Shown piece by piece: positions 21,085 through 31,895 of a DNA stretch of 64,000 nucleotides. Origin of the DNA: Hyposmocoma kahamanoa (Eukaryota > Arthropoda > Insecta > Lepidoptera > Cosmopterigidae); assembly GCF_003589595.1 (NCBI RefSeq), contig NW_020653713.1:2613551-2677550 (forward strand), in the 5' to 3' direction. Every line of letters begins with the position of its first letter. Within the stretch, counting starts at the first letter, position 1. A program made the position numbers and the translations under genes. The notes beneath the pieces were generated by a model, which had not been told where the DNA came from, ran no database searches, and saw nothing but the letters and a program-made list of their open reading frames with translations.

Positions 21085-21728
21085 AAAATAAGCTTTTTTT
21101 AAAATACCAAGCGACACGCCTGTCCATAAAGTTGCAGTGTCGCTAGTAGCTTTGAATCGCAAAGATCTGAGGGGCACTACCACTGCATCCGTGACCCTGA
21201 GACGATAAGTTGACAAGCACCATGTGCCTGTAATATCACCAGCACCTTTACTTCTCAAAACTGGAACGCAGTAATTACAGCTTCTGAAATAGATAAGGTG
21301 GCAGTATTTCTAGCACTACATCTATAAAGAGAACTGTGGGTTTGAATTATTTTAAAAGGCAATAACTAGTAAATATTTTAGATATGGTGGGTATGCTCAA
21401 ATTATAAGTAGGTATATAAATCTTATTATGTTGAATATATGTATGTATTAAATAGTATAGTTGGATATTTATATATTATGTCGTTAATATTATTATTGGA
21501 CTTAAACTAAATTAAACTTAAGTGCGTATGCGTATGTAGGATTAGCAATTAGTGTTAACATATGTTTTGTATATAGATTTTCATATGTGAAGGTTTTTAA
21601 TAGGCTTATAAGTTTACATTTAGTTTATAAATTAATATTAAAGAATGCTGTAAACCTTCCTAAGAATAAATAAATAAATAAATAAATTTCCCTAGACGTA
21701 CTCTTTCACGGAGCTCTACCATTACTAA
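21085..21728 (-). repeat. Family B (copy 4), split by a LINE tail
   Basis: Reversed copy in two parts, 21085-21310 and 21691-21728. The parts join exactly when the inserted segment 21311-21685 and one copy of ATTTC are removed, giving GCAGTATTTCCCTAGACG, the normal family sequence. Confidence 0.85.
21311..21685 (+). mobile_element. 5'-truncated LINE tail inserted in family B copy 4
   Basis: 375 bp of AT-rich 3' UTR-type sequence ending in an AATA/AAAT microsatellite (about 21665-21688). It is flanked by the 5-bp direct repeat ATTTC (21306-21310 and 21686-21690). No protein remains. The strand is inferred from the AAAT tail. Confidence 0.8.
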
Positions 21729-22038
21729 ATTTATTTTATATTTAATTCCATCAACATAATACAAATACTACTAGAAAATTTGTAAACAACAACAGTAGGT
21801 AAGTATCTGCATCAAACCAACTTAAAATGTTTTATATTCAAAGAAGGCCTTACTGTTTAATTCCAGAGTTTTACTTTATCGATTTCCTACAGACAAAGCC
21901 AATTATTAATGCAGAATTATGAATTCATCGAATAAAGTTTGCCAATTACGCGATAAATCGAGATGACAATAACGATAATAGTGATGTACCGACGCGCCGG
22001 ACAATCTATTATGTAAAGAATAAATATTTTGTTAATAT

Positions 22039-22323
22039 CATTGACTTACAATTATATGGACGTCGGGTCCGCGCTAAAAAGTGTCCGAACTTATAGGGCG
22101 TTAAAATCGTATACAGAGCGACATTCACGCTTTAGTCTTCGCTTGTTCGACGGACAGCGAAGCAAACGAAATAGACAGTACTGCGATGACATTACAATTA
22201 AAATTCAACGTTTTAGCTTTTTCATATTCCTTTACATGTCACTACGTTTAAATAGGTTGACTTGGGACATTTTTTTCGTGGTTTTTGTATTAGACCCGTC
22301 GTCCATTTATTTGTAAGTCAATG
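22039..22323. mobile_element. hAT-like MITE, family E (copy 1)
   Basis: 285 bp. The ends are inverted repeats: CATTGACTTACAATTATATG at the left and CATTGACTTACAAATAAATG on the other strand at the right. It is flanked by the perfect 8-bp duplication GTTAATAT (22031-22038 and 22324-22331). CA/TG ends plus 8-bp duplications fit the hAT superfamily. No transposase is encoded. Confidence 0.93.
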
Positions 22324-22410
22324 GTTAATATAAAGAGTGTATCTAGGATATAAATGTAAAGGTGACGAGAGTTGATCAAGCGGAAGAATACAAGTATGTA
22401 ATATTTATCT

Positions 22411-22507
22411 GCCTCTGTGGGCGGACGGTGACCGTGCTGTTCTGCCACGCAAAAGTCCATGGTTCGATTACCGGGCCGGGGAAATATTTGTGAGGCCTAC
22501 ATTTCTG
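22411..22507 (+). mobile_element. SINE family A (copy 4, head only)
   Basis: It contains the head (CTGCCTCTGTGGGCGGACGG) and the B box (GGTTCGATTACCGGG) and stops after GGCCTACATTTC. It lies between two family E MITEs. Confidence 0.8.
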
Positions 22508-22710
22508 AGTTAGGTGTTAAGTGATATATGATAAGAAAAGTTATTCATCTTCATCTTATCGTGTGGATGGCATACACTGTAAGGCTTGCTGTCGTGTCGC
22601 CGATCATTACACTGTACTATAAGTATGAGAAAGGAATGGTACGTCATGCGACGCGGACAGGCTCCTTTCGTGCACTCCTAAGAAAATTTATTAAAAAAGT
22701 ACATATCGTA

Positions 22711-22996
22711 CATTGACTTACAATTATATGGACGTCGGGTCCGCGCTAAAAAGTGTCCGAATTTATAGGGCGTTAAAATCGTATACAGAGCGTCATTCAC
22801 GCTTTAGTCTTCGTTTGTTCGACTGACAGCGAAGCAAGCAAAATTAGACAGTACTGCGATGACATTACAATTTAAATTCAACGTTTTAGCTTTTTCATAT
22901 TCCTTTAAATGTCACTACGTTTAAATAGGTTGACTTGAGACATTTTTTTCGTGGTTTTTGTATTAGACCCGTCGTCCATTTATTTGTAAGTCAATG
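22711..22996. mobile_element. hAT-like MITE, family E (copy 2)
   Basis: 286 bp, nearly identical to copy 1 and in the same orientation 387 bp away. It has its own perfect 8-bp duplication ATATCGTA (22703-22710 and 22997-23004), so it is an independent insertion rather than a tandem duplication. Confidence 0.93.
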
Positions 22997-23269
22997 ATAT
23001 CGTATTTAGTTTTTAGTCCAGGGCCCTTTCAAAACCAGTGTCACAGTCTAGTCTTGGTTGTGACTTTAGCTGAATGGGATTCTTTTGCATACGCCACAGC
23101 TGCACACATGTCAATATACCATTATGTAACTTGTAGTTTAAATGTTGTTACGCTGTTTTTTTGTGGTATTTCTGTTATTATTTATATTAGTCTTTTTTGT
23201 GTCTTTTTATATTGTGGCGTTGCAATAAATGGTTTCTATTCTATTCTAGTGAACATAGCTCTGGTAACA

Positions 23270-23395
23270 CTGCCTCGTGGGCGAACGTTTTTTTCTCTAG
23301 AGTTTGGATGTGTTGTGTGGTTGTCTATGTGTGTGTCCATGGCACCTGGGACGTTTGGTTTCCCTAGTGAGGGGCTATGGTTGTGTGCGTTATAA
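23270..23395 (+). mobile_element. SINE family A (copy 5, internally deleted)
   Basis: The head start (ACTGCCTCGTGGGCGAACG) is joined directly to the body (TAGAGTTTGGATGTGTTG...GTGTGTCCATGGCACC) and the end. The B-box region is deleted. Confidence 0.75.
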
Positions 23396-23404
23396 ATTTT
23401 TATT

Positions 23405-24260
23405 CAAAGTCAAAGTGAAAGAATCATTTATTCCATAGGTAAAATAAATTTATACTTGAAAACGTCATATTTAAGCTACTGCTCGTTCACTACGCTGACT
23501 TCCCTGAGAAGAACGAGCAAGAAACATCATATCAATCTCATCGTCAGCCGTACGGAGATCGCTTGAGGTTTTACAACATGTGTTCGTTACGGGATCGTCG
23601 AGCTACTCTGGGGATGATGTTCCTTTCCAAGGTTATTAGTGGATGCATAAAATGTAGTGTGCTGGTGGAATCTCTCCAAATCTCAGTTCCTTATAGTTAT
23701 CCTAGGCAAAAGGTACGAAAGATTTTTTGTATTCCCCCGTGTAGAACTAACCTAGGTCGGCATTCGGATTCACGGAGGGTCTTATTGACGCTGGGTCTTG
23801 CAGTACTGTGCGCAAACTGGCAAATTTGAGTTGATTGTGTTTTTAATTTTTTCATTCTTTAATTTTATCATCAATTTTTTTATTTCTTTTTAAATTTTCG
23901 GTGTTAGTAGCCTGCGTTAGTGTTAAGTAAATATTGTTATTGCTTATAGCCAATGTTGTGCATATCTGTAGTGGGTAATAACATCGGACCATGACTTAGA
24001 ATATAATTAATCTGTAAAATGTAATAATGTATTACCTGTTGATGTGCCTAAATAAATAAATATATAAAAAGAAACTCTAGGTCTATTGCTCTTTCCAAAT
24101 AAACTTAAATGCTATGGACTTTGAATCAAATTTGTGTGGATTCTGGAGCCATGTCGTCTTTCCATACATCTTTATCTAACACGTAGTCTTCAATTTTGTA
24201 ATATGACTTTTCAATCAAAATATTTTCAATGTAGTTTTTACACTTAGGAAATGATAATCT
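23405..24260 (-). mobile_element. LINE 3' tail, family J (copy 2), split by a younger LINE
   Basis: Reversed copy of 18169-18510 in two parts, 23405-23525 and 24076-24260. The parts rejoin at CAAGAAACTCTAGG, exactly as in copy 1. Confidence 0.82.
23526..24068 (+). mobile_element. 5'-truncated LINE nested in family J copy 2
   Basis: It codes for a LINE C-terminus (about 23563-23829: LRFYNMCSLRDRRATLGMMF, then FCIPPCRTNLGRHSDSRRVL) and ends in TAAATAAATATATAAAAA. It is flanked by the 7-bp target duplication AAGAAAC (23519-23525 and 24069-24075). The surviving frame of 88 codons is closed by a normal stop, so the copy is fairly young. Confidence 0.85.
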
Positions 24261-24970
24261 TAATATATGCTTCGGAATCTCATTGTAATAACGTATACAG
24301 TTTTATATTTGATCGTCGCGATTTTGTCACTGAAAGCAAACAAAGTCACTGAATTTCTTACCCAACTTTATAAAGAATTCAATGAATTAGTTTTGACTTA
24401 TAGCAAACAAAATCCGAAAACCATTCAAGGAAATGATGAACATTTTGTGAGCGTTGAAAACATAGCACGGGCGAGCGCTTTGAAATCTGCATAACGCTTC
24501 GTTGACCGGCGTTTGTGGGCAAATGAACCGCGATCGTAACTATTACCACTTCATATTGAACCTTGTCCACCTAACCTCAACCAGCTGCTAAGGGTATTTT
24601 AAAACTGGTTATTGGGGAAGCATTTCCATTTAAATTTGGCCTCCAGTTTTATACACATTGTATTCAAACAGGTGTCTCCTGAAATCGGGAATGGATCAGG
24701 TGCATTCGAAAACATTGTGGCTATTTGGAAAATCCGACTGTTTCTAATGACGCATGGAATCTGTGTTATTCTGGTTTAGACGGAAAATCAGATTATGTTT
24801 TGCGTATTGATTGATAGTTCAGGAAGGTGTTTATTTAAAGGGTTGAAAGGGGTGTTCATTCGAAGGGGAAATGCCGGTTGCACGAGTCTGTATTTGTGAA
24901 AGTAAAAATGTACAGTGTTCTGGAGTTTAACCTTATTTTGCTTTACTTGTGTGATTTTTAATAATCCACA
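24261..24970. other. Unassigned DNA
   Basis: A 75-codon open frame at 24267-24494 starts with a hydrophobic stretch, but has no recognisable family and no splice or promoter context. Nothing else is seen. Confidence 0.35.
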
Positions 24971-25095
24971 ATGTTTTTTTCTCCATCAAAATTTGATGAA
25001 AATATTCCACTCTAAGATGGAAGGTGAACCACTCACTTTTCGTTTACCGATTTCAATAAAACTAGACATAGAAGTAATTCCAATGAAAGTATAGA
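24971..25095 (+). repeat. Family D internal fragment
   Basis: It holds the middle and 3' half landmarks (AAAATATTCCACTCTAAG, CACTTTTCGTTTACCGATTT, CAATAAAACT, GTAATTCCA) without termini. Confidence 0.6.
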
Positions 25096-25527
25096 ATGAT
25101 ATGGTGTCTAGAGCTGATCTCGTGATGGAAATGGCAGAGAGGATCTCCTCAGCAATGTACAAAAGCTAACGAGGATTTCCATATGCTTTTCAGTTATTGT
25201 TGATTAAACCTCGGTAACTAATACAGATAACTTTTGAGGTTGTGTTGTTTTTTTAGACGAGTCTTGTTTCAAGCAACCACCACGAACACCACCGCAGAAA
25301 AGTGGCCCGCATTTCGGTTTTCTAACGGCTTCGCAGTAACTTTTCAATTTACTTCCACCCTCACCATTCCTCCTTCAGTCAACTAGTATATATAGTAGCG
25401 TACAATAAGCTAATGTTATTTCCTTTTCTTGCAGTATGCCTCTAGGATACAAACAGACGATTCTGTACAACACCACTGTATTTACCATAACATTACAATA
25501 ACTAGATCGATAGACAACGTTTTCACC

Positions 25528-25722
25528 TTTTTTTTATGATACCAAATGACAGGACGAACTAGTCGTGTCTGGTGGTAAGCGACTCCCCGGTCCATATTAG
25601 TTACAGTGCCACTCAAAGTTTTAAATCCCTAAGCTCTGAGGGGCACTGCCATTGTGCCCGTCACCCTGAGACATAAGTTGACAAGTTCCATGTCCCAGTA
25701 ATTTCACCAGAAAAACTACTCA
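25528..25722 (-). repeat. Family B (copy 5)
   Basis: Reversed 3' two-thirds, from the A-rich end (TTTTTTTATGATACCAAATG) through GGTGGTAAGCGAC and GATCTGAGGGGCACT-like sequence to AATTTCACCAG. Confidence 0.85.
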
Positions 25723-26879
25723 ATATTATCCTGAAGAATCCAATCTATGATAAACCAACGCCTTAGTGCAAGTATAGTATAATAAGACCAATATGGCAAC
25801 TCCGTAATAATGTACAAAACACAGCGCGGCATGTATGTACGCACTACGCACACATTCGCATAATCTAGCGGTGCACACGCGTTGCATAGTACGGGTCGTC
25901 TCACGCGTCAAATTGAAGCGGTCGTTCGGTGTTCGTGGCGGTCCGAACAGTGGAAGAGTGACTCAAATTCAGAATTGTTCAGTACGTAATTTCTATTTAT
26001 TAATCAGGATACCAATCCTCGTGTAAATATCTTTGAACTGAATTTGAGGAAGATTTGCTGTTGACAACGCAACATTTCTCAATTTTAAACATAATTTTTT
26101 ATTTCCTTTTACTCTTCCTAAAATAAAAATAATTCATTTATTATTTTTACCCCAAACAGTACCTTAACAACCCTCTACGAATAAATAGAAATTTAGATAA
26201 AATTACCTGTCATCCATTTTTATAGACAATACGTAGTTACGTCAGTAGGTACATAGTGCATTTAACAAAGGTTTGTTTTAATATAACACGAGAAGGCTGA
26301 GATGAACATTTTTACTTTTTTCAAATGATGTCACATAAAATAAATAAAAATAACCTGTAAGTTGTACACATAACAGGCGGGAGTTGCCCTACTTGTTCCT
26401 TTTCTACTATGGTGCAAGTCCGTCCATATTCCTTGTTCATTTAATACGTTAAGGTACATCTTGCAAATTCTACTTCATATCCGTTTAGTACCGCAAACTA
26501 TTTAGTGTTCTCACGAACAATCAACAGATAATTCACAACACATAGTGAATCACACATATATTAAATACATGTATGTATATTATGTACCTACGTAAGCACA
26601 TGGAGGTTTCTCCGATTAATTAATAGATGATTGGTTTAGATATCTTCGAGTGAGTGCCTCCCCTAATATGCCTATAATTGAGTTGCAATATCTGTGCTCT
26701 AATGTCAACACGCATGTTTACAAATATTACGTTGAATTGAGGAATAATTATTTTATGTTTATGACTAAAGTTAATGTGAGATAAAAAAGAGCGGTGACAG
26801 CCCAGTGGGTGACCGTTTGTGTCTTAACCCCTTCATGGACGGTACTACTTTTGTGCTTCTATTGATTCAATATAATAAT
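25723..26879. other. Unassigned DNA, partly G+C rich
   Basis: 25830-25990 is richer in G+C and looks single-copy, followed by AT-rich DNA. No exon is supported. Confidence 0.35.
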
Positions 26880-27345
26880 TTTAGTAGCAGTAGAGTTCGT
26901 TCAGGAAAGTACTGTCACCTTACATACTTCTGCCGTCACGCAGTTAGGCTGCAAACAGATTAACTGTATCGATCTCGATTTCATGCAGTTAATGTGTGAA
27001 GTCGTTATCCGACGTCGAAACCGACTTCTTGCAGTCGAGGTTTCGGCTGCGTGCAGTTGATTAAGACTTCACGCATTAACTGCAAACATGCAGTCAATCG
27101 TCAGTAGCCTAATATCAGCTTTACTGTATTCCAATTTTAAAGGGCATGGGGGCTTTTGAAATTACAGGCATATGGGACTTCTCATCTTATATCTCAGGGT
27201 AACTGGCGTAGTGGGGCAGTAGCCTTAAGATCTTTGCGACTTAAGCTCTGGGTGGCACTGCAACTGTTATGGCGTGTAGCTAACCATCAGGCACACGATT
27301 TGTTCGTCCCGTCACGTGGTATTATAAAAAAAATTTTGAAGGAGG
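26880..27345 (+). repeat. Family B (copy 6), split by a Harbinger-like MITE
   Basis: Full copy interrupted after GCCGTCACGCAG at 26943. It resumes at TAATATCAGC (27110) and ends CGTGGTATTATAAAAAA. Confidence 0.85.
26947..27109. mobile_element. Harbinger-like MITE, family G (copy 1)
   Basis: 163 bp starting GGCTGCAAACAGATTAACTG and ending in an imperfect inverted copy (GGCTACTGACGATTGACTG on the other strand). It is flanked by TTA on the left and TAA on the right. The host SINE has TAA at this place, which fits a 3-bp TWA duplication with one later change. The whole element can fold back on itself. Confidence 0.78.
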
Positions 27346-27436
27346 TTCGCAGTCACTCCGCATTAGGCCAGCGTTGCAGACTAAACCGTCTCCTTAGAGA
27401 CGCGTGCCCATGTATGTGCCATGTATTATATATATA

Positions 27437-28503
27437 CACAGTCAGGTCATAAGTATTGTCACACAGTAAAAACGTTTCTTTTAGAATGCTGGCCACAAAA
27501 AAGTTTTTCGCCACAAAAAAGCGAATTTCGAATTGTTCATGAAAATAAAAATGTATACTTTTTAGAATTTTACTCATTTTTAAATATGGAATGGACGCTT
27601 AAAGAAGACCGTGTTGCAGTTATTGCGTTGCATCGTTGCGGTTACGCGCCAATTCAAATTTTTGACATACTGAAAAATTTGAATATAACCAAAAGATTCG
27701 TTTATCGTACCATCAAACGATACAATGAAGACTCTAGTGTAGATGACAGGTCAAGAAGTGGTCGCCCTCGGTCTGTTAGGACTCCAGCAGTGATAAAAGC
27801 TGTGAAGGCGCGAATTCAAAGAAATCCCAAACGTAAGCAGAAACTGTTGGCCCTTCAGATGGGGTTAAGCAGAACCACGGTGAAAAGGGTGTTAAATGAA
27901 GACTTAGGGCTTCGGGCATATCGAAGAAAAACACATTTTTGTGAGAAAGGTGTAAAAACGAATGCAGTTGTGTATCAAAATACAGTCCTGACGAACCTTG
28001 TGGAACCTGTTTCGCATACCATGTTCAATAACAGGCACTGGGTATTCCAACAAGATTCGGCGCCAGCTCATAGAGCGAAGAGCACACAAGACTGGCTGGC
28101 GGCGCGTGAAATCGACTTCATCCGGCACGAAGACTGGCCCTCCTCCAGTCCAGATTTGAATCCGTTAGATTACAAGATACAGGCAACACTTGGAGGAAAA
28201 GGCGTGCTCAAAGCCTCATCCCAATTTGGAGTCACTCAAGACATCCTTGATTAAGGCAGCCGCCGATATTGACATGGACCTCGTTCGTGCTGCGATAGAC
28301 AACTGGCCGCGCAGATTGAAAGCCTGTATTCAAAATCACGGAGGTCATTTTGAATAAACTTTAGTGTCATAAGAATCTATATTTTGTTAAGGTTAATTAA
28401 TGTTTTGTTAAGTTCATTTTGGTATATAAATGGTTACATAATGAATAAACTTGTTTCAATTATTTTATATTAAACATGTGACAGAATTTATGACCTGACT
28501 AGG
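27437..28503 (+). mobile_element. DD37D Tc1/mariner-type element, 1067 bp, internally deleted
   Basis: Inverted ends share GTCAGGTCATAA. The left end reads AGTCAGGTCATAAGTATTGT; the right end, on the other strand, reads AGTCAGGTCATAAATTCTGT. TA dinucleotides flank both ends next to TA-rich DNA. It contains one transposase relic. Confidence 0.9.
27586..28357 (+). pseudogene. DD37D transposase with internal deletion and frameshift
   Basis: The N-terminal paired-type helix-turn-helix is intact (MEWTLKEDRVAVIALHRCGY; GRPRSVRTPAVIKAV). After KTHF the frame jumps straight to FCEKGVKTNAV, so the segment with the first catalytic Asp is missing. The second Asp (FQQDSAPAHRAK) and third Asp (SPDLNPLDYK) remain, 37 residues apart. 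Past DYK a one-base shift sends the old end (SLIKAAADIDMDLVRAAIDN... to GGHFE, stop at 28355-28357) out of frame. Confidence 0.9.
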
Positions 28504-28909
28504 TATATATATATATATTTGCTTGTAAAATAGTTACGACCAAAACGTCAGTTACGGTACCTAGTGAGGTGGTTTATATAGTTAATAGATGTGGTGTTCT
28601 AATTTATTTAAAAAATATGAATATATTTACCAAAAAGGTATTGGAGGTAAGGAATGCCGCAACGCGGCACCCCATTCGCAGTGGTGCCATCTGGAACAAA
28701 AGCAAAACGATATTAACAAATGAATTTACATTGCCAAATAACAAAGTTTTCAAAATCTGGTTTGTTTGAAGTTATCATACATAGCTGTATAGCACACGTG
28801 AGTGTTGCCACAGGATCAATTTGAAATACCCGAAGTCAATTCCTTTATTTTTCTTTGTCACTCAATAATATTTTTTTCTTTTAAAAAATAGAGCGCTTTT
28901 GTTCACCAT
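28504..28909. other. Unassigned AT-rich DNA
   Basis: A short TA microsatellite (28505-28520) is followed by AT-rich DNA without recognised features. Confidence 0.4.
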
Positions 28910-29112
28910 GTCAATTGTTGGGAAGTGATGATCAGGTCGAAGATGGAGTATGCACACCTAAATAATGCCTATTCACTCTCGCCTTGAAAAGGCTCTATTT
29001 GTAGCGTTCAGGGAGTAAGTCTGCAGGCAGGGAATTCTACTCGATGCCCGTTCGCCATATAAATGTGGAAGCGGAACGCTATGTGCGAATTCTTGGAATA
29101 TCAATAACTTAG
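28910..29112 (-). pseudogene. LINE reverse-transcriptase tail, stop-ridden
   Basis: In one minus-strand frame with several stops it reads NSLPADLLPERYK, then SLFKARVNRHYLGVHTPSS, the usual LINE C-terminal pattern. It is the same general type as 60870-61590. Confidence 0.7.
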
Positions 29113-31350
29113 AGGTATGAATGAGAAATAAAACGCTGCCGAAGGAAATTGTTAATACATTGCCTTTATATTTAAAAACCATTAAAACAAATATTTGGTT
29201 TTATTTCAATGACAATCCAGTAAAATACAATATGCTGAAAGCGGCTATCTGCACTCTGCAAAAAGTTTTGAAAATATTATTAATTCTAGTATTGCATTTT
29301 GAAGTTGTTAAATAGAACTCTGTGCGCGATACGGATTGAACAAAAGCCGTAAAAAATTTTCTTTACAGTGGTTTTATTTATTTACGCTGCCGAGTGACGC
29401 GGGCAGCCTATTACGGTCTACTTATAGAATAATTCGCGCACATGTCACTTTCCCACAAGAAATGCCATTATGGTCGGGCTTGAAAACTAACGGGCGACAA
29501 CAAAGTCAGAAAAGAAACAACTTTGCGTTATAAAGTTTTTAATAAATGTGGGAAAAAGACATTGTGGTCACACTATATCTTCAGTATATTCCGTACACTG
29601 TAAATATTCAATTACGCATGTCTATTAAAGATTTGTAACTGAAAGTGTTAATTCCATTTACAACTACGTTGATTATCAGAATTGTCACTGTAAATTAGTT
29701 GGTTATAAGTTTAAAATCATTTCATTAAACTACAACTCATAACAAAGTGATTTCGTAGGCGTAAGTAATTTTAATCCCTTAAAAATAACGCCCTGTTTAC
29801 TTTGGAGGTGCTGCTATAAATATAAACTTTTTTTCAGTATTTATTTATTAGCAAATATGTAAAGTGATAAATAATAAAAATTGCTGTTGCATATGAACGT
29901 ACAATGAAACGTGCCAATATATTTGTAGTCTATGGACAAGCGCATGCAACACTTCCTGTCATGGCGTCCTCTCTGTAGTGCATAATTTGTAACACGTATC
30001 TTTAGTTATCATTAAATAAATGATTGAATAAACATGCTGATGTTTATTATATAACAGTTGCAATACACGTATCCCGTTAGGGTGTAGCTAAAAACTTAAA
30101 AATAGAAAACAAGCAAAGTAATAAATAAAAATATAAATTGAAAATTACACAACAAAAATATTAAATTGTTTTTAATGATATAATAAAATATCTAAAATTT
30201 TTCATGCTATAACATTGATTATGCCATTTTCTGTATAAAACAAATACTAAAATTGATTAAAGTTAATAAAAATTGCAGTTCTATTACACTTGCAAATGTG
30301 AAATAAATAAAGGTATTATAAAATGCACTTACCTACATATAAAAGAAAAAATACTTAAAAAAAAAGTACAAATCCTTTTGTCCATGGACGTTCAATAGAT
30401 TAAGCGCTTTTCGGTTTTGCATCCGTTACTGCATTACTACCTAAAGGAAGGGAAATTCTGCTCGTGCAATCGAATATTTTTTTTTACCCATTTGCTTTTT
30501 ACTTCTTCAAGAAGATCAAACATTTCTTTACCAACCCCTTATACAAGAGATTTTTGAAGATTTTTTTAATTTCCTCCGTTGCAATATTGATTTAATTCCC
30601 CCTTTATGTTATTTTAGATCAAGAGTTGAAAAATGTATATCGGATACTATACGTGTTCTATTTAGTTCAGTTGATATTAAAAAAAAAATCATTAGTATAT
30701 GTTACCTACTGAACTTTTTTCTATCGTGAAAATTTTTATGAATTGTGTTTTCACACCGTATAGTAATCAGTATATCCTCAAATTTATATGTTTTTCCAAA
30801 GTGATTGTTTCAACATTCTCACTGTAATGTGGAATTAACCAAGCCATTTGAGGTTCTATAAACTCTATGTAAAATTTTATGAAGTTTATCATCCAGCATT
30901 AATGAATATTGGCTTTATAGAAATAATAAAAGAAACAAAAAAATAATAATTAAAATAGGCTTTAATCGGCATGCATAAATTTCAAACAAAAAACTAATAA
31001 AAAAAAGAAGCATACACAATAATAAAATAAAACCATGTCAAAAGGGTCCATGACTCAGCCTCTGAGGACTATATTCATTACGCCCTCGCTGTTATTCTGT
31101 CATGCCCCGTCATAACATGGAACACCACAATGGAAGAATAATAGAAGGTTCATATCACTTTGGTTGGTAGTAGTATAGGACTTGTCGGTCTTCTCCAAGC
31201 CGTGTGTATACTTGTACAACGTTTTTAGTTCTAAGTTAACAAGTAGTGTATATATATGTATTCGTATGTAAAAGTTATCACGCCTATATATATTACAATG
31301 TGATAAAAAGACAAGATTTCCGCTCTTTGTCTTAGTTTTAAGCTTAGTTA
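29113..31350. other. Long AT-rich region, nothing recognised
   Basis: 2.2 kb without a supported gene or a repeat I can tie to another copy. Open frames are short and domain-free. Confidence 0.4.
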
Positions 31351-31351
31351 A

Positions 31352-31752
31352 GCTAGTAGCAGTAGAGCTGCTTGTGAAAGAGTTCGTCCAGGTAAGTACT
31401 GCCACCTTACCTAATTCTGCCGCCAAGCAACAATATGAGCATTACTGCGTTTCTGTTTTGAAGGGTAAGGGTGTTGGTGAAATTATAGGCACATAGGACT
31501 TGCTAACTTATGTATGTCTTAGGCTGCTAACAGATTGACTTGTGGGCATGAAGTTGGTTATGACTTCACGCATTCACTGCAGACATGCTGTCAATCTGTT
31601 AGCAGCCTTAGGGTGACGGACGCTTTGGCATTGCTCCTCAGAACTTTGCGACTAGAAGCTTTGAGTCGCACTGCAAATGTTATGGACAGGCGTGTCGCTT
31701 ACCACCAGGCGCAATTGTTCGTCCCGTCACTTGGTATTATAAAAAAAACAAT
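31352..31752 (+). repeat. Family B (copy 7), split by a Harbinger-like MITE
   Basis: Full copy from GTAGAGCTGCTTGTGAAAG to GTCACTTGGTATTATAAAAA, interrupted between TATGTC (31518) and GGGTGACGG (31611). Confidence 0.88.
31522..31607. mobile_element. Harbinger-like MITE, family G (copy 2)
   Basis: 86 bp with termini GGCTGCTAACAGATTGAC and, on the other strand, GGCTGCTAACAGATTGAC, a perfect inverted repeat. It is flanked by TTA on both sides (31519-31521 and 31608-31610). GG-starting inverted repeats with a TTA duplication fit PIF/Harbinger. Confidence 0.88.
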
Positions 31753-31895
31753 GTTTTTTATTCAGTGCCTCTACCATAGGCTACTTCACACTTTTGTATA
31801 AACAATTGTACAGCAACCCTAGCGGTCACAATGGAAACTAACATTTTAAATGCAAACATCTTACGTAGTCGCTAGTGACAACTGTCGCTGGAAAC

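Noticed and set aside
24267..24494. 75-codon frame with hydrophobic start as a secreted or membrane protein gene
   Set aside because: It begins at the edge of a LINE relic, has no family resemblance and no promoter or splice context.
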